Below are positions 24,130 through 35,819 of a stretch of 64,000 bases of DNA, one piece after another. Within the stretch, counting starts at the first letter, position 1; each line of letters starts with the position of its first letter. Where the stretch lies: positions 53,517,050 through 53,581,049 of the forward strand of contig OY292277.1 of NCBI GenBank assembly GCA_958496175.1, in the 5' to 3' direction. Origin of the DNA: Sisyra terminalis. Taxonomy: Eukaryota; Arthropoda; Insecta; Neuroptera; Sisyridae. The position numbers and the translations under genes are program-made. The notes beneath the pieces were generated by a model. The model did not search any database and was not told where the DNA came from. It was given only the letters and a program-made list of their open reading frames with translations.

Positions 24130-25235
24130 TTTTTTTTTCAGAAATTAACGAATAAGGCACAGTCTAACCGTAACGGTGTAGATATATTAAATTGGGGTTA
24201 TGAGTTCCTTATATAACACATGTAATGATTAACGGAGAATTTTGAAAAATTTATTCCATAAAAGTATTAAATAAGGGATGAAAGTTTCTATTAAAAATTG
24301 TCACTTGAAAGTTTGAAATTTGTAATTTTATTTTATAGATGGCTATCGATTAATAAAATCCAAATATTGCACCGTTTTTAAAAATTTATCCCATGAAAAA
24401 TTGTAAGATTATTTTGCATAAAAAGAATTATCTACCCCAACTATAAAGTGACGCACAACCTAATACAAAAGGGGTAGAATCATGAAATTTTTCTCAGGTC
24501 TTCTGTATACAACGTTAAATATCTCCAGCAAAGAATTTTTGAAAAATCTTTCAGAAAAAGGGTTAAAAAAGGGATGGAAGTGGAACCTAAAATTTGGTCA
24601 ACTTACTTCAAGCAAAAATTATGGAAAACTTATTCATAATTTTTTTCATTTATTTTCATAAGATAGATGTAACAAAGCTTTTGTGAGTTCATCCCTTAAA
24701 AAAAATTGTCTAAGGGATGAAATTTTTTATGATTTATTTTTACAGTTAAGGCTTTAACTTAAGTAAGTTAAATTTTGCCATAGACCTCTTTTGGCCTTTA
24801 ACTTAAAATGTTAAAAATTTCAATTTTAATTAATTTTTTAATTTTTCAAAGTCGAAATTGTGAAAGAAATATTGTTTTAGGTTTCTATTGATAAATAAAA
24901 CTCATTTGTAGCACCGTTTTTAAAAATTTTTTACTCAAATTATTTTATATTTAAAAAAATATCTACCCAGACTATAAGGCAACGCATTGCCTAATCTAAA
25001 AGGGGTAGAATCATGAAATTTTATTCAGCCCTTCCGTATATAACGTAAATCATCCCTAGTAGAAAATTTTAGAAAAATCATTCAACAAAAAGATTAAATA
25101 AGGGATGAGAGTAGCAATGAAAATTTTTCAATTTTAAGTAGAAAAATATGCAAATTGGTGTTAAAACATTTGGATACCCTTAAGGATTTATTCAAAGGGT
25201 TTCAAAAATTATTACGCCAAGTATTATATGTCGGT
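24130..25235. repeat. About 533-bp tandem duplication
   Basis: AAAAGGGGTAGAATCATGAAATTT occurs near 24467 and 25001 (first 20 bases quoted in part: AGGGGTAGAATCATGAAATT). Each is preceded by ACTATAA(A/G)G(T/C)(G/A)ACGCA and followed by TTCTGTATA/TTCCGTATA and TTAAATAAGGGATGA-like words. Divergence is moderate. Confidence 0.75.
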
Positions 25236-25257
25236 AATTACTACCCTTCCCCATCTT

Positions 25258-25765
25258 TTAGGTACTATACGGATTACTTTTAAGTAAAAATTCCTCGTCT
25301 TTCGGGACGATTCCGGAAGTGATCCAATTTTTGACGTCTTCGTAAGATCGAAAGTGTTGCTCAGCCTGATCGTGGATCATGGATCGAAATAAGTAATATT
25401 CGGTGGATATATTGGATGGGGGGTGTGACATCCCATTGAAGTGATTCCAAAGCTTGCTAAACAATTTTCCAACATGTCACCAAAAATCGAGCTAAAATGT
25501 GACCTTGTCATGTTATTTGATATATCAGAAGTGTTTAAGCTTAAATTTTCGGCTCAATTGGATCAATTATTGCTGAGAAGATTCCCCAGTAACAATTTCA
25601 TTAGATGGGAGTACCCCATAACAGATAAATCTCATCTGGTTCCATTAAACACACAGCAAAAATTTCTTGCAATAAAAATTCGATTTTACCGTTGAAATTG
25701 ATGGCTGGACTTACCCCACGATTTTTTCCTGTTTAATTAATTGAGCTGGTTCCCCCTTTCATCCC
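25258..25765 (-). pseudogene. mariner transposase relic (Tc1/mariner)
   Basis: Read on the minus strand, the 3' part encodes STEYYLFRSMIHDQAEQHFR followed by SYEDVKNWITSGIVPKDEEF, matching the C-terminal third of mariner transposases (the HPP..YHLFRSM..HF.SYEDVK.W block). Upstream, interrupted by stops, are KKFLLCV, GVLPSNEIVTGE, LIQLSRKFKLKH, HDKVTF and HVGKLFSKLW, in the order expected of the catalytic domain; an outer KKSWGKSS near 25735 fits the block before it. At least five in-frame stops and one frameshift lie in this part. The third catalytic Asp, normally just before YHLF in the DDD triad, is replaced, and the extreme C-terminus is missing (TAA at 25258). An old, dead copy; terminal inverted repeats were not found. 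Confidence 0.85.
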
Positions 25766-25974
25766 CCTTCATGATTCTATACAAAAATTCCTTCCACTTT
25801 TGCCTTTGGAGTTTTTTTTTTCGGGAAAAACGGTGTTTGACGTTTTTTGTCTTTAGTTTAAGTGGAACCCATTTTCCCCAATTTGGAACCATACCGATGG
25901 TCTCAAATGGTTGAAAACCACTTGTTGGCTCATCCCTTAAATTTCCACAAGCTTCTTTTGAGTTTGATATAAAT

Positions 25975-26650
25975 CTTGATCCAATAATTCCTCCAAATCG
26001 GCGGCTTCAAATTTTACTACTTTCCATTCGCCTTTTTTGGCATTGGTACCAAAATCACCACTTTTAAAACGCCAGGAACCAAAATTTACATGGTTTTATT
26101 GATGGAGCAGGTTTTCCATATTCTTTTCATATCAATCAATGTTCATTGACTGCACTTTTCCTTAAATTAAAACCAAAAAGTAAGGATACCAAAAGTTGAC
26201 TTGGTTTGGGGGAAATGGCAAGCGTGATTTCAAAAGGGGAAGGATAATACTTGGACAAGAGAATATATTTAAAAGACAATCCATAGAGATTTAATCCTAA
26301 TCTTGATCCAATAATTCTTTTAAATTAGCATCTTCAAACTTTACTGCACTCTTTTGGTATTCTTTGTCATTAGTACCAAAATAATCACTTTTTATTCGTC
26401 AGGAACCAAAATTTACATGCTTTTATTGATGAAGCAGGTTTTCCATGTTCTTTTCATAGCAATCGATGTTCATTGACTGCACTTTTCCTTAAATTAAAAC
26501 CAAAAAGTTGGGATACCAAAAGTTGATTTGGTTTGGGGGACAAAGAAATGTATATATTTAACATTTTTGGGAAATGGCAAGCGTGATTTCCAAAGGGGAA
26601 GGATAATACTTTGACAAGATTATAGTTAAAAAATAATCCATTGTGATTTA
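25975..26650. repeat. About 330-bp tandem duplication
   Basis: ATCTTGATCCAATAATTC starts near 25974 and 26302. The copies share GGAACCAAAATTTACATG, TTTTATTGATG(G/A)AGCAGG, AATGTTCATTGACTGCACTT/GATGTTCATTGACTGCACTT, and GGCAAGCGTGATTTC. Copy 2 has an insertion of about 35 bp before the GGGAAATGGCAAG block. Confidence 0.85.
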
Positions 26651-27384
26651 ATCCTAGTTAATCCCTCAAAACTAATTTGTACATATTTTGATATTTTAAC
26701 TTTGAAAGAAAATATCTTTATTAACCCCCGTAAGGGATGATTTTTATGGTCATAAATTTGTTCCTCAACACCTTCAATTTTCATAACGCAAACATTGTCT
26801 ATTACTTATCATATTTTTTTCTCTGTTTAATTAATATTTTATTCCCAACATAATAAAAAAATTACGATGGCCTTGCCTAGCACTTACACACAATTTATAA
26901 ACGAACATTCGTTAAATCGTTAAAAGTGCGTATCTACCGGAAAATTACAAGGTGAAACTATTTCTGTCCTTTTCTATTTTCCCGATACTAAGTGAAAAAG
27001 TCAATCACCCGAAGGTCTAATACGAAATTTGTATGAAAAGAAAAACGTTTTTTTTATTTTTTCGAAGTTAAAAAAACTTCCATTTTTCGTTTGTGTTTCG
27101 TTTTTCTTTCATTTTTTTTTTTTGCATAAAACAGGAACATCACTTATGCAGATTTGAACAATGAAAACAATGGATGTATTCACTGCATCCAAACAGACAA
27201 AATGATTGTCTCTAAAAGAAAATCTCTCTTTAGAAATATATTTGTGGATATATGGTTTTTCTCATTCTCTTCTCTCCTCCCCTCTCGATTACATAATACA
27301 CCCATAACACAATAATACATAAGTCATACTCTCCCATTATATATTGTATACCTACCTACCGACCTACCTATCGTCATGCATTCA
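26651..27384. other. AT-rich non-coding stretch
   Basis: No supported gene. Several pyrimidine-rich tracts, including TCTCTTCTCTCCTCCCCTC near 27267, and a CTACC-type repeat near 27351-27368. Confidence 0.4.
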
Positions 27385-29067
27385 ATGATCTATGGATTTT
27401 CTCTGCAGAAAAAGAACACAAAAAAAAAACAACAATCCTTAAGTCTATCATCGATTGCCTCAGAAATAAGAAAAATAATATAATGTTTTCCAGCTTTGAC
27501 CTCCAATTCATTAGTTTTCCGAAAAGTGTGCGTTGGAATCATACATGTACGATCGTCATTTGTTTGTGTGTATTTCTATATGTGAATAGAATAACGAGTG
27601 TTCCAAACGAATGCATTTTCAATTTTCCAAAAAAAAATTAAGGATCTTAGAGCTCCATGAAAATTTACGGTTTTTTAAGTCGGTGTCAAGCTGATAAAAA
27701 GTTTACCTACTAGTACAAACAATAAATTGTTTGTACATAATTTGTGTTAGTTTTACTAAGCTGAAGAGGAAATCACAAATCCTAACGATTGTTTTATTTC
27801 CTTAAATTTTTGCAGGAAAAGTCCTAGCAAAAGAGGAAGAGTGGAAAACAGGGAAAATATTATTTTATAATGATCTATGGATTTTCTCTGCAGAAAAAAA
27901 GGAAAAAAATAGAACAACAATCTTTAACTTTTCCATCGATTGCCTCAGAAATGAAAAGCAAAACGATAGTTTTCCAGCTTTGACCTTCCATTCATTAGTT
28001 TTCCGAAAAGTGTGCGTTGAAATCATACATGTATGATCGTCATTTGTGTGTATTTCTATATGTGACGAGAATAAAGAGTGTTCCAAACGAATGCATTTTC
28101 TATTGACTAAATTAGAAATTTTCAAAAAAATATCTAAAGATCTTTGAACTCTATGGAAATTGATGGTTTTTTAAGTCGGTGTCAAGCTGATAAAAATTTT
28201 AAGTACTAGTAAAAAAATCAATAATTTTTTTATTGACTAAATTAGAAATTTTCAAAATAATACCTAAGGATCTTAGAGCTCCATGGACATTTACGGTTTT
28301 TTAAATCGACGTCAAGCTGATAAAAAGTTTACCTACCTACTAGTAAAAAAATTAATAAATTTTTTGTACATAATATGGGTTGGTTTCAGGAAGCTGAGGA
28401 GGAAATCACAAATCCTAATGATTGTTTTTTTTCCCCTAAATTTTTGCAGGAAAAGTCCTAGCAAAAGAGGAAGAGTGGAAAACAGGGAAAATATTATTTT
28501 ATAATGATCTATGGATTTTCTCTGCAGAAAAACAGAAAAAAATAGAACAACAATCCTTTAATTTTTCATCGATTGTCTCAGAAATGAAAAAAATTAAAAT
28601 ACGAGTTTTCTAGATTTGGCCTTCCATTAATTAGTTTTCCGAAAAGTGTGCGTTGGAATCATATATATACGATCGTCATTTGTTTGTGTGTATTTCTATT
28701 TGTGAAGAGAATAAAGAGTGTTATAAACGAATGCATTTTCAATTTTCAAAAAAATATCTAAGGATCTTAGAGCTTCATGAAAATTTACGGTTTTTTAAAT
28801 CGGTGTCAAGCTGATAAATAGTTTACGTACTAGTTAAAAAATCAATAATTTTTTTTGTTGACTAAATTAGAAATTTTCATAACAATACCTAAAGATCTTA
28901 GAGCTCCGTGGAAACCAATAGTTTTTTAAATCGGTGTTAAGCTGACAAAAAGTTTACCTACCTACTAGTAAAAAAATTAATAATTTTTTTGCACATAATT
29001 TGGGTTAGTTTTAGTAAGCTGATGAGGAAATTACAAATCCTAACGATTATTTTTTTCCTTAAATTTT
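27385..29067. repeat. Tandem array, units about 485 and 634 bp
   Basis: GATCTATGGATTTTCTCTGC starts at 27387, 27872 and 28506. Units share TTTCCGAAAAGTGTGCGTTG, AAACGAATGCATTTTC, GATCTTAGAGCT, TCAAGCTGATAAA and a T-rich tract ending in CAG followed by GAAAAGTCCTA (27816, 28450; a further copy at 29071). Units 2 and 3 carry an internal duplication of the TTAGAAATTTTCA..GTCAAGCTGAT segment, which explains their greater length. Confidence 0.85.
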
Positions 29068-29370
29068 CAGGAAAAGTCCTAAAAAAAGCGGAAGGGTGGA
29101 AAACAAGGAAAATATTATATTAAATTTCATTGAAAAAATAGTCACCAAAGTCACATTAACTATTAATCTGCTCCTTATTGGAAGATGGTCTATTTTTTTC
29201 AAAAGGCAGTTAGAAAAAAAAATCATATCTCAGTGCTTAATCAATATTTTCCTAATTTTTAATTTAAGCTTAGTAGAAAATTAAATTTTCTACAAAAAAG
29301 GTAAAGTCAATTTTTTTTTAGACCCACCCAATCAAATATTATGGGAGGTCAAAGAATTTCACTTGAAAAA
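29068..29370. repeat. Dispersed repeat, second copy
   Basis: Match to 22420-22740, here joined to the right edge of the tandem array at 27.4-29.1 kb. The CAG/GAAAAGTCC junction is the shared point, so both repeats begin at the same word. Confidence 0.8.
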
Positions 29371-31319
29371 ACTAGTTTTTCAACTTTCACCTTTAATATC
29401 CACTAAACTATTAAGTCAACCAAAAAAATGGAAATGACCTTTTTTGTAGAACCTTTATTTTTTTATAGGAATTTGAAACAAAAATTGCTATACTAGTGAG
29501 TTAAATTAATTTTTTTATGAATTTCTTCAATCCAGTTTTTCCAGTTTTTCTGTAACTATTTGGAAAAGATGCCATAAGTCAGTGATTTATCAATTTTACA
29601 GCAATTTTTAATTAAAGCTTTTATAGATAAATAAGTGTTCTACAAAAAATTTAACTTCCAATTTTTTTCATGTACTCAACCGTTTAAGTGGTATTAACAG
29701 TTAAAGACCAACGAATTTCTGATGAAAAATAATCTTGACAAATTTAACGTCCAATATCAATTGAATCGATGAGTTTATAAAAAAATTGTAAGAAACCTTT
29801 TTTGTAGAGCATTTAATTATCTACAAAAACACGTGTTGAAGTTTGTTCCAAATTGGTTAATTGGTAAGTTATTTAAAATTTAGTTCTCGGAGCACCCAGT
29901 ACAAGTTAAAAATGTAAAAGAAAAAAATGTAAATAGTAAATAATAATCATCATTGTAGGCATGTATCAGTCTATACATAATAATAATAATAATAAAACAC
30001 ATATACAAAGCCAACGTTAATCAAAGTATGTGAAATATTTGTGAATGTATGGGTGAATGAAGGCCATTTACTATTACAAAATTGAGTAGGTCATTGCTCG
30101 AACTGTGGTGCTCACAATTGGTAATAGAAAAAGATCTCTCTACCACATACGTGATTCAAATGTTTCTGTTTTTCATTTTTTTTTTTTTTTTTGTAACACT
30201 CACCATCCATTTTGTGCATAAATGGTTATCTCAACAATTAACCAATATGTGTGCACTAACTTCTTGCAATGAAATCATCGATACCAATTAATTATTACGA
30301 ATTGAAAAAAAAAAATAATCGAATCGGTGCATTGCGTTCTTCACTTGTTTTATGGAACTCACTAATCAAGAAAATCCTTGAAGGAACTATTAAAATATCG
30401 GATCCTGTTGTTGGTGTATTTAATTAACACACTTTCCATTATAAAACGACAGAAAAAAAGAGAGAGAGAAGGAGAAAAAACGACAACGATATTGGCCATA
30501 TGTGAGTCTAGATCGTGGCTAGGAAAATCATAGATCGGAGATCGAAGGATTTTTTTTTTGTTGATACTTTAGAAAATATAAGTTGTGCGATGTAGACGAT
30601 AAAAATCAATATGAATGGTGAACTTTGAATGCGTTTATCTTTGAAACGCTTAGATTTATCGATATAACATTCGAGACCATTTTTGTAGATCAAATGATTT
30701 TCTAGAAAATTATTTTTTATAAATATCTTGAAACTTACAAATAAAGTTATAAATTTTTTTTTTCTAATTTTGAAACTTTTACAACTTTGACCTCCAACAC
30801 CATTAAAATGGTTGGACTTAGAGAAAAAATTGAAAAAACCTTTTTTGTAGAGCCTTCAATTTTCTATAAAAATATTTATTGAGAGGCCTTATACAGTGGT
30901 TATCAAGTGACCAATGATTTTTTTTTCGAGTGACTTGAAGAAAATCGTTCCAGTATTAAAGGTTCATATTTGATGGAGGTAGGAGGGAGGGGGGAGGTCT
31001 CAAAAACAACTGCAAAGGATCAAAAGCGAAAAAAAATTTTTTTATTCCAAACTTGTTTTATATGTAGTGGAGTATATAATAAAGGTTTGAAATATGCAGA
31101 CGTGGTGGAAACGCAGCTGCACTGTGCAGATAGTTGGAGATTTATTTATAAAATGCAACGAAATTAAATATATAAATAAAAAAGTTAATAAAATCGCTCT
31201 CTAGAGATTAAATCGAGTTTCGTTTGTATAACAAACAAAATTTGTAGAGAAAATTAAAAAAAAAAAATAAAACCTTAAAATTTTAAAACCATTTAACGTG
31301 AAAAATATCGGATGTACGT
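29371..31319. other. AT-rich stretch with TTTTTGTAGA words
   Basis: No supported gene. TTTTTTGTAGA or its complement recurs (about 29440, 29650, 29800, 30680, 30840) in diverged surroundings, suggesting remains of the same repeat family seen at 2-3 kb. (AAT)n at about 29978-29995. The minus frame at 30508-30693 is repeat-derived. Confidence 0.45.
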
Positions 31320-33190
31320 AAAAATATAAAGAATCCTTTTTGGTAGAAAATTTAATTATCTACAACTTTTATTTGAAACTTTTTTCGATATTCCCATCCA
31401 TTTACGGTGGTAACTCCGATTTACAACTAAATATTCTTCACCTAAATTTTTCGCGCTTTAAGCGCGTTTTGTTCCAAAACTATAGGAAATGCACAAAAAT
31501 ATTAAGAATCATTTTTTGTATAAAATTTAATTTTCTACAACTTTTGTTTGAAAATGTTTTCAATATTTCCAGCCGTTTAGATGAAAATTGGAAAAATGCC
31601 TTCTTTCAATTACAATAACAAACGATTGTCTCGTCAAAACATTTCCCCGCCTTTGGCGGTTTTATCCGTGAATTTAAAGGATTAGTTATTAATTTAAAAT
31701 CATATTATGTTCACTTTTTGTTGAATATTTTCAATATTACCAACTTTTAAGAAAATAACCGGGAAAATTTGAAATTTCTCATGTAAAATCAAGTGTAGTC
31801 ACTTCAATTCAATTATATTAGTACTTCAAGTATGTTTTGGACGAAAACTAAGGACTATTTGTAAAAATATAAAGAATAATTTTTTATAGAAAATTAAATT
31901 TTCTACAAGTTTTATATGAAACTTTTTTCGAGATTTTCAATTGTTTATTATCGGTAGCTCGATCAAATAACTACTAATTTGCTTCTAAAACTTGCAATTT
32001 TTAAGCTAGTTTTCTGAGAAAAGTAAGAAATATACACAAAAAATACAAAAATTTTTTTTAAAGAAAATTTAATTTTCTACAACTTTTGTTTGAAAATATT
32101 TTCAATATTTTCATCCGTTTAGATGATATGATGATGAAAAAAAATATAGGCTTCAATTACAATAGCAAAACGATTGTCTCCAGTGAAAATTTTTCCGCCT
32201 TTGGCGGATTTTAACATAAAATTATCTAGGAATTTATTTTGATCGTATTATCACTAATTCTTAGTTGAATTTTTACAATATGACCAACTTTTAAGAAATA
32301 TTCCCCAGAAAAATTGAAATATCGAACCTATAATCAAGTGGCCACTTTTAATCAATTAATTTCTACTTTGGACATGTTTTACGTGAAAACCAAAAGGTAT
32401 TCGGAAAAAATCAAAGAATTATTTTTTATGGAAAATTTAATTTTCTACAAGTTTTATTTGGAACTTTTTTCGCTACTTTCAATTGTTTGTCAGCAGTGGC
32501 TCGATCATATAACATGGTTAATTTATTTCAAAAATTTTCATTTTTTATGCTTGTTTTCTATGAAAACTAAGAAATATACGCTAAATCATAAAGAATACTT
32601 TTTTATAGAAATCTTAATTTTCGTTAACTTTTATTTGAAAATATTTTCAATATTTCTAGCCTCTTAGATGATATGACGCAAAAAATGAAGACATCAACTA
32701 CATTAACAAATGATTCTTTCTTCAACAATTTTTTGGAGGGTCTTACATAAAATTATAAAGGGATTTTATTTTTAGTTGAACTTTAACAGTATTACCAACT
32801 TTTAACAACATACTCCAAAAAAATTGATATCTCCAACGTATCAAGTAGCCACTTAAATTCAATTAATTTGTACTTTGGACATGTTTTACGCGGAAAACAA
32901 AAGGTATTCGTAAAAAATTAAAGAGTTATTTTTTATAGGAAATTAAATTTTCTTCAAGTTTTATTTGAAACATTTTTCGGGATTTTCAATTGTTTATCAT
33001 CAGTGGCTCGATCCTTAAACATACTATTTACTTTCTAAAATTGCCACTTTTTAGGCTAGTTTTCTGAGAAAACTAAAAGATATACGCCAAAATTAATAGA
33101 GTACTTTTTTATAGAAAATTTAATTTTCTACAACTTTTATTCGAAACATTTTTCGATATTTTCAGCCAATTAAAAAGAAGAGATCAAATT
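31320..33190. repeat. Higher-order tandem array, about 540-bp unit
   Basis: Variants of AATTTAATTTTCTACAACTT followed by TTATTTGAAA occur near 31350, 31526, 31890, 32066, 32434, 32608, 32938 and 33115. They alternate between two types, one continuing CTTTTTTCG and one continuing ATATTTTCAATATTT, with inner spacing about 176 bp and outer spacing about 540, 543 and 505 bp. The frames at 31340-31618 and 32314-32667 follow the repeat. Confidence 0.8.
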
Positions 33191-34140
33191 TTCAAACAAG
33201 AATTTGATATTTTCTGTTGGAATGGAAAAGTTTTTAGAATGTGAAACTTTTCGGTGATTCAATCGAAAAAATGATCTACGTAAACATGCAAATGGCCTTC
33301 GATCAAATCATAGATGAAATTAAAAGTTGTTACAAACGCATAATCATAAACGCACACATCACGTTTTCTCCATCCCAAATGGATATATTAAGTGTATAAA
33401 TATATATCTACAGAAATAAAATAGAAAAAAAAAATATGGAAATAAATCAATTCAAGGTTGGATTTATTTTTGTTTTTGAAATTTGAATGATCTCAAGGAT
33501 AATTCAGGTTGTTGAATTACCAACAATTACCAACAATTGTTGACATGTGACATTTTTCCTTCATTCCCAGTGAAATCTCAACAATTATTGTGAACGTCAT
33601 TTTTATTTTTTATATATATATAGGTTAGAAACAACTCTCAAATTTCGATTGTATCTTAAAAGATTTTTATGACTTATGAAATTTTCCGACATTAAACTCT
33701 TCAACATTAAACACCAAGCCCACTTGATTCAGATCAAAGAGCTCTGCTTTGATAATTTCTCCAAATTTAAACATTTCCTCCACTTTTCATTTGAAAATTT
33801 TTGATGTCTCAACATTTTCCCGATTCTTTTTTGTTTTCTTGCAAACAAATGCAATTTTCCTCTTGGAAAAATTTAAATAGGTTATCACAAATGGTAGGTA
33901 GTTCTTTGAATGTAAATATTACCTAAATCGATTGATAGGAAAAAAATCAAGTGTGTGTCGACTATTATCATTTGTTTTTAATGACGACCATTTATTTACA
34001 TTAAAAAAAAAACAATTGTGTCACAAATTGATTAAGTCTAATCATTCAAAAAATATTTACTTAATTCAATGATAAAGAAAAGAAAAATCATTTGAAAGAT
34101 CAAAATTTTCAATGAATCTCGTTGGTAAAATATCCATGGA
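33191..34140. other. AT-rich non-coding stretch
   Basis: Nothing recognisable. A CAACAATTACCAACAATTG duplication near 33522 is a short local repeat. Confidence 0.4.
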
Positions 34141-34475
34141 AATATAATTGCTTAAATTGTGGGCAATAAGGACGAAACTTCTTGTGGAATATTATTTATT
34201 TTATCGCCAACGTTTCGTCAGTCATTCCTGACTTCTTCAGGGCTCAAAATTAAAAATTACTCCACAAATGTCATAAAAATAAGCTGTAAAATAACTCAAC
34301 TGATAAAACCAAGAAAACTACCAGTTGGGTCATTTAACAGCTTATTTTTATGATATTTGTCAAGTGATTTTTAACCCTTAAGAAGTCAGGAATGAGTGAC
34401 GAAACGTTGGCGATAAAATAAACAATATTCCACAAGAAGCTTCGTCCTTATTGCCCACAATTTAATTATTATATT
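34141..34475. mobile_element. Palindromic Penelope-like/retrozyme-type element
   Basis: Arms 34141-34302 and 34322-34475 are near-perfect reverse complements (for example ATTGTGGGCAATAAGGACGA against TCGTCCTTATTGCCCACAAT), with a loop of about 19 nt. Each arm contains a hammerhead-like core, intact in the left arm (minus strand) and damaged in the right arm. Flanks are AT-rich and give no clear target duplication. Confidence 0.65.
34202..34244 (-). ncRNA. Hammerhead-like ribozyme core
   Basis: Minus strand: CTGAAGA (34234-34240), an extra A, helix II GTCAG/CTGAC, GAA (34214-34216), 2-bp palindromic helix III ACGT (34210-34213) and cleavage base U at 34209. Helix I pairs GGC after the site with GCC before the box. 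The mirrored copy in the right arm (plus, about 34380-34420) reads CTTAAGA, so an invariant G of the box is lost there. Confidence 0.5.
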
Positions 34476-35799
34476 TAAAAAGACAAGGACTTAAACAACA
34501 TGGACCTATGGAAATGTTTCTCAAATTTAAAGGATCAATTGTCTAAGGATCAATTGTCTAGGATCAATTGTCCAAGGATCAAATCTAACATCACTCTCTA
34601 TAAACACCAATATCCAAAAAAAAAAATGTTTCATTTTGGATTTCCTCCTGTGTCATATCAGTGGCCACTAAACTGTAAATAAAATGGTGGAGCCACTCGT
34701 GCGAATAATATAGAGATAACATTGGCGCGTCTGTCGGTTATGCAACTGAAAACATGTTTTATATAATAAAACGATAAAGAATTGCAACAATAATAACGCT
34801 TTTCATCTGTTCAAGATGAAGCGGACGAGAGAGAAGGAGAGAGAGGGGAATGAAATAGATAATATTCACCAACGAAAAGCAAATGGAAGACGGATTTAAT
34901 GGAATTCATTTTCACAAGTCAAGCATGCCATGAAAACAGATAAAGCCTACTGTGTCACCAATATGCACAACAAAAAAAAACATCGCAACTCAATTGTTTC
35001 GAAAACAATTTTTTTTAATTATCATTCATTGTTGATTTCTTGTTTTAAGAATAGAAATTCATTTTTTTTTCGTATAAAAATATCGACAACTTTCACCGTC
35101 TGGTCGCTAGAGGCGGTCAAATCGACCACCACATTTCCTTAAATATTTTCATCCCGACAGTGCAACTTATCCACGTCAGATAACAACGGTATTCAAAAAA
35201 AAAATGACAATCAAACCGAAAACTAATCAAATTTTGCTTATAGATTGTCTAAATGGACCTCTCTCTTCCTCCGCCTCCTCCTCACCCCATCATCAAACTA
35301 GCATCAACAATAATGATTTTACAAAAAACTTTCACAAATGTCTACCGCTTTTTTTTTTCCACCTCACCCCACCCCGTCGTCGTGCATAATTTTAGTGAAA
35401 ATTAAACGTGTTACATAACCTAATAATTGGAAAGTGGACGCTCCACTATAAATACCAATTAATTGCTGTACAGTTTATTCCGACAATTTAATTTTTTGGA
35501 AAATTCTTACCAACGAGAAAACGCCATATTGCCGAATGTAACTTTGATTTTCTTACCTAAAACAAAAGAGAAAAAAAAACAGCATTAGTCAACAATTGAA
35601 ACAATTGAACATTGTTATGGTTTGGGTCAAATCATGTCGCGGCATCTGTGAGAGAACTTTGCAAGTAGTGATTTTGTCGCACTCTAGCGTTCAATGTGGG
35701 AAACAACAAATTTTGTACATATTTACAACAAAGTGGAAACATGCGAATAACAAATGCAGAGGGGTGAGGGGGTTTTGGTGCGGAGGGAAATCCCCACAA
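34476..35799. other. AT-rich stretch, no supported gene
   Basis: Contains the 15-bp minisatellite at 34530-34586 and a GC-richer patch at about 35070-35160. Short frames are low-complexity. Confidence 0.4.
34530..34586. repeat. 15-bp minisatellite
   Basis: Unit AAGGATCAATTGTCT: two perfect copies, one 14-bp copy with a final C and one partial copy. Confidence 0.9.
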
Positions 35800-35819
35800 G
35801 TTTCCCCACTATGGAACAA

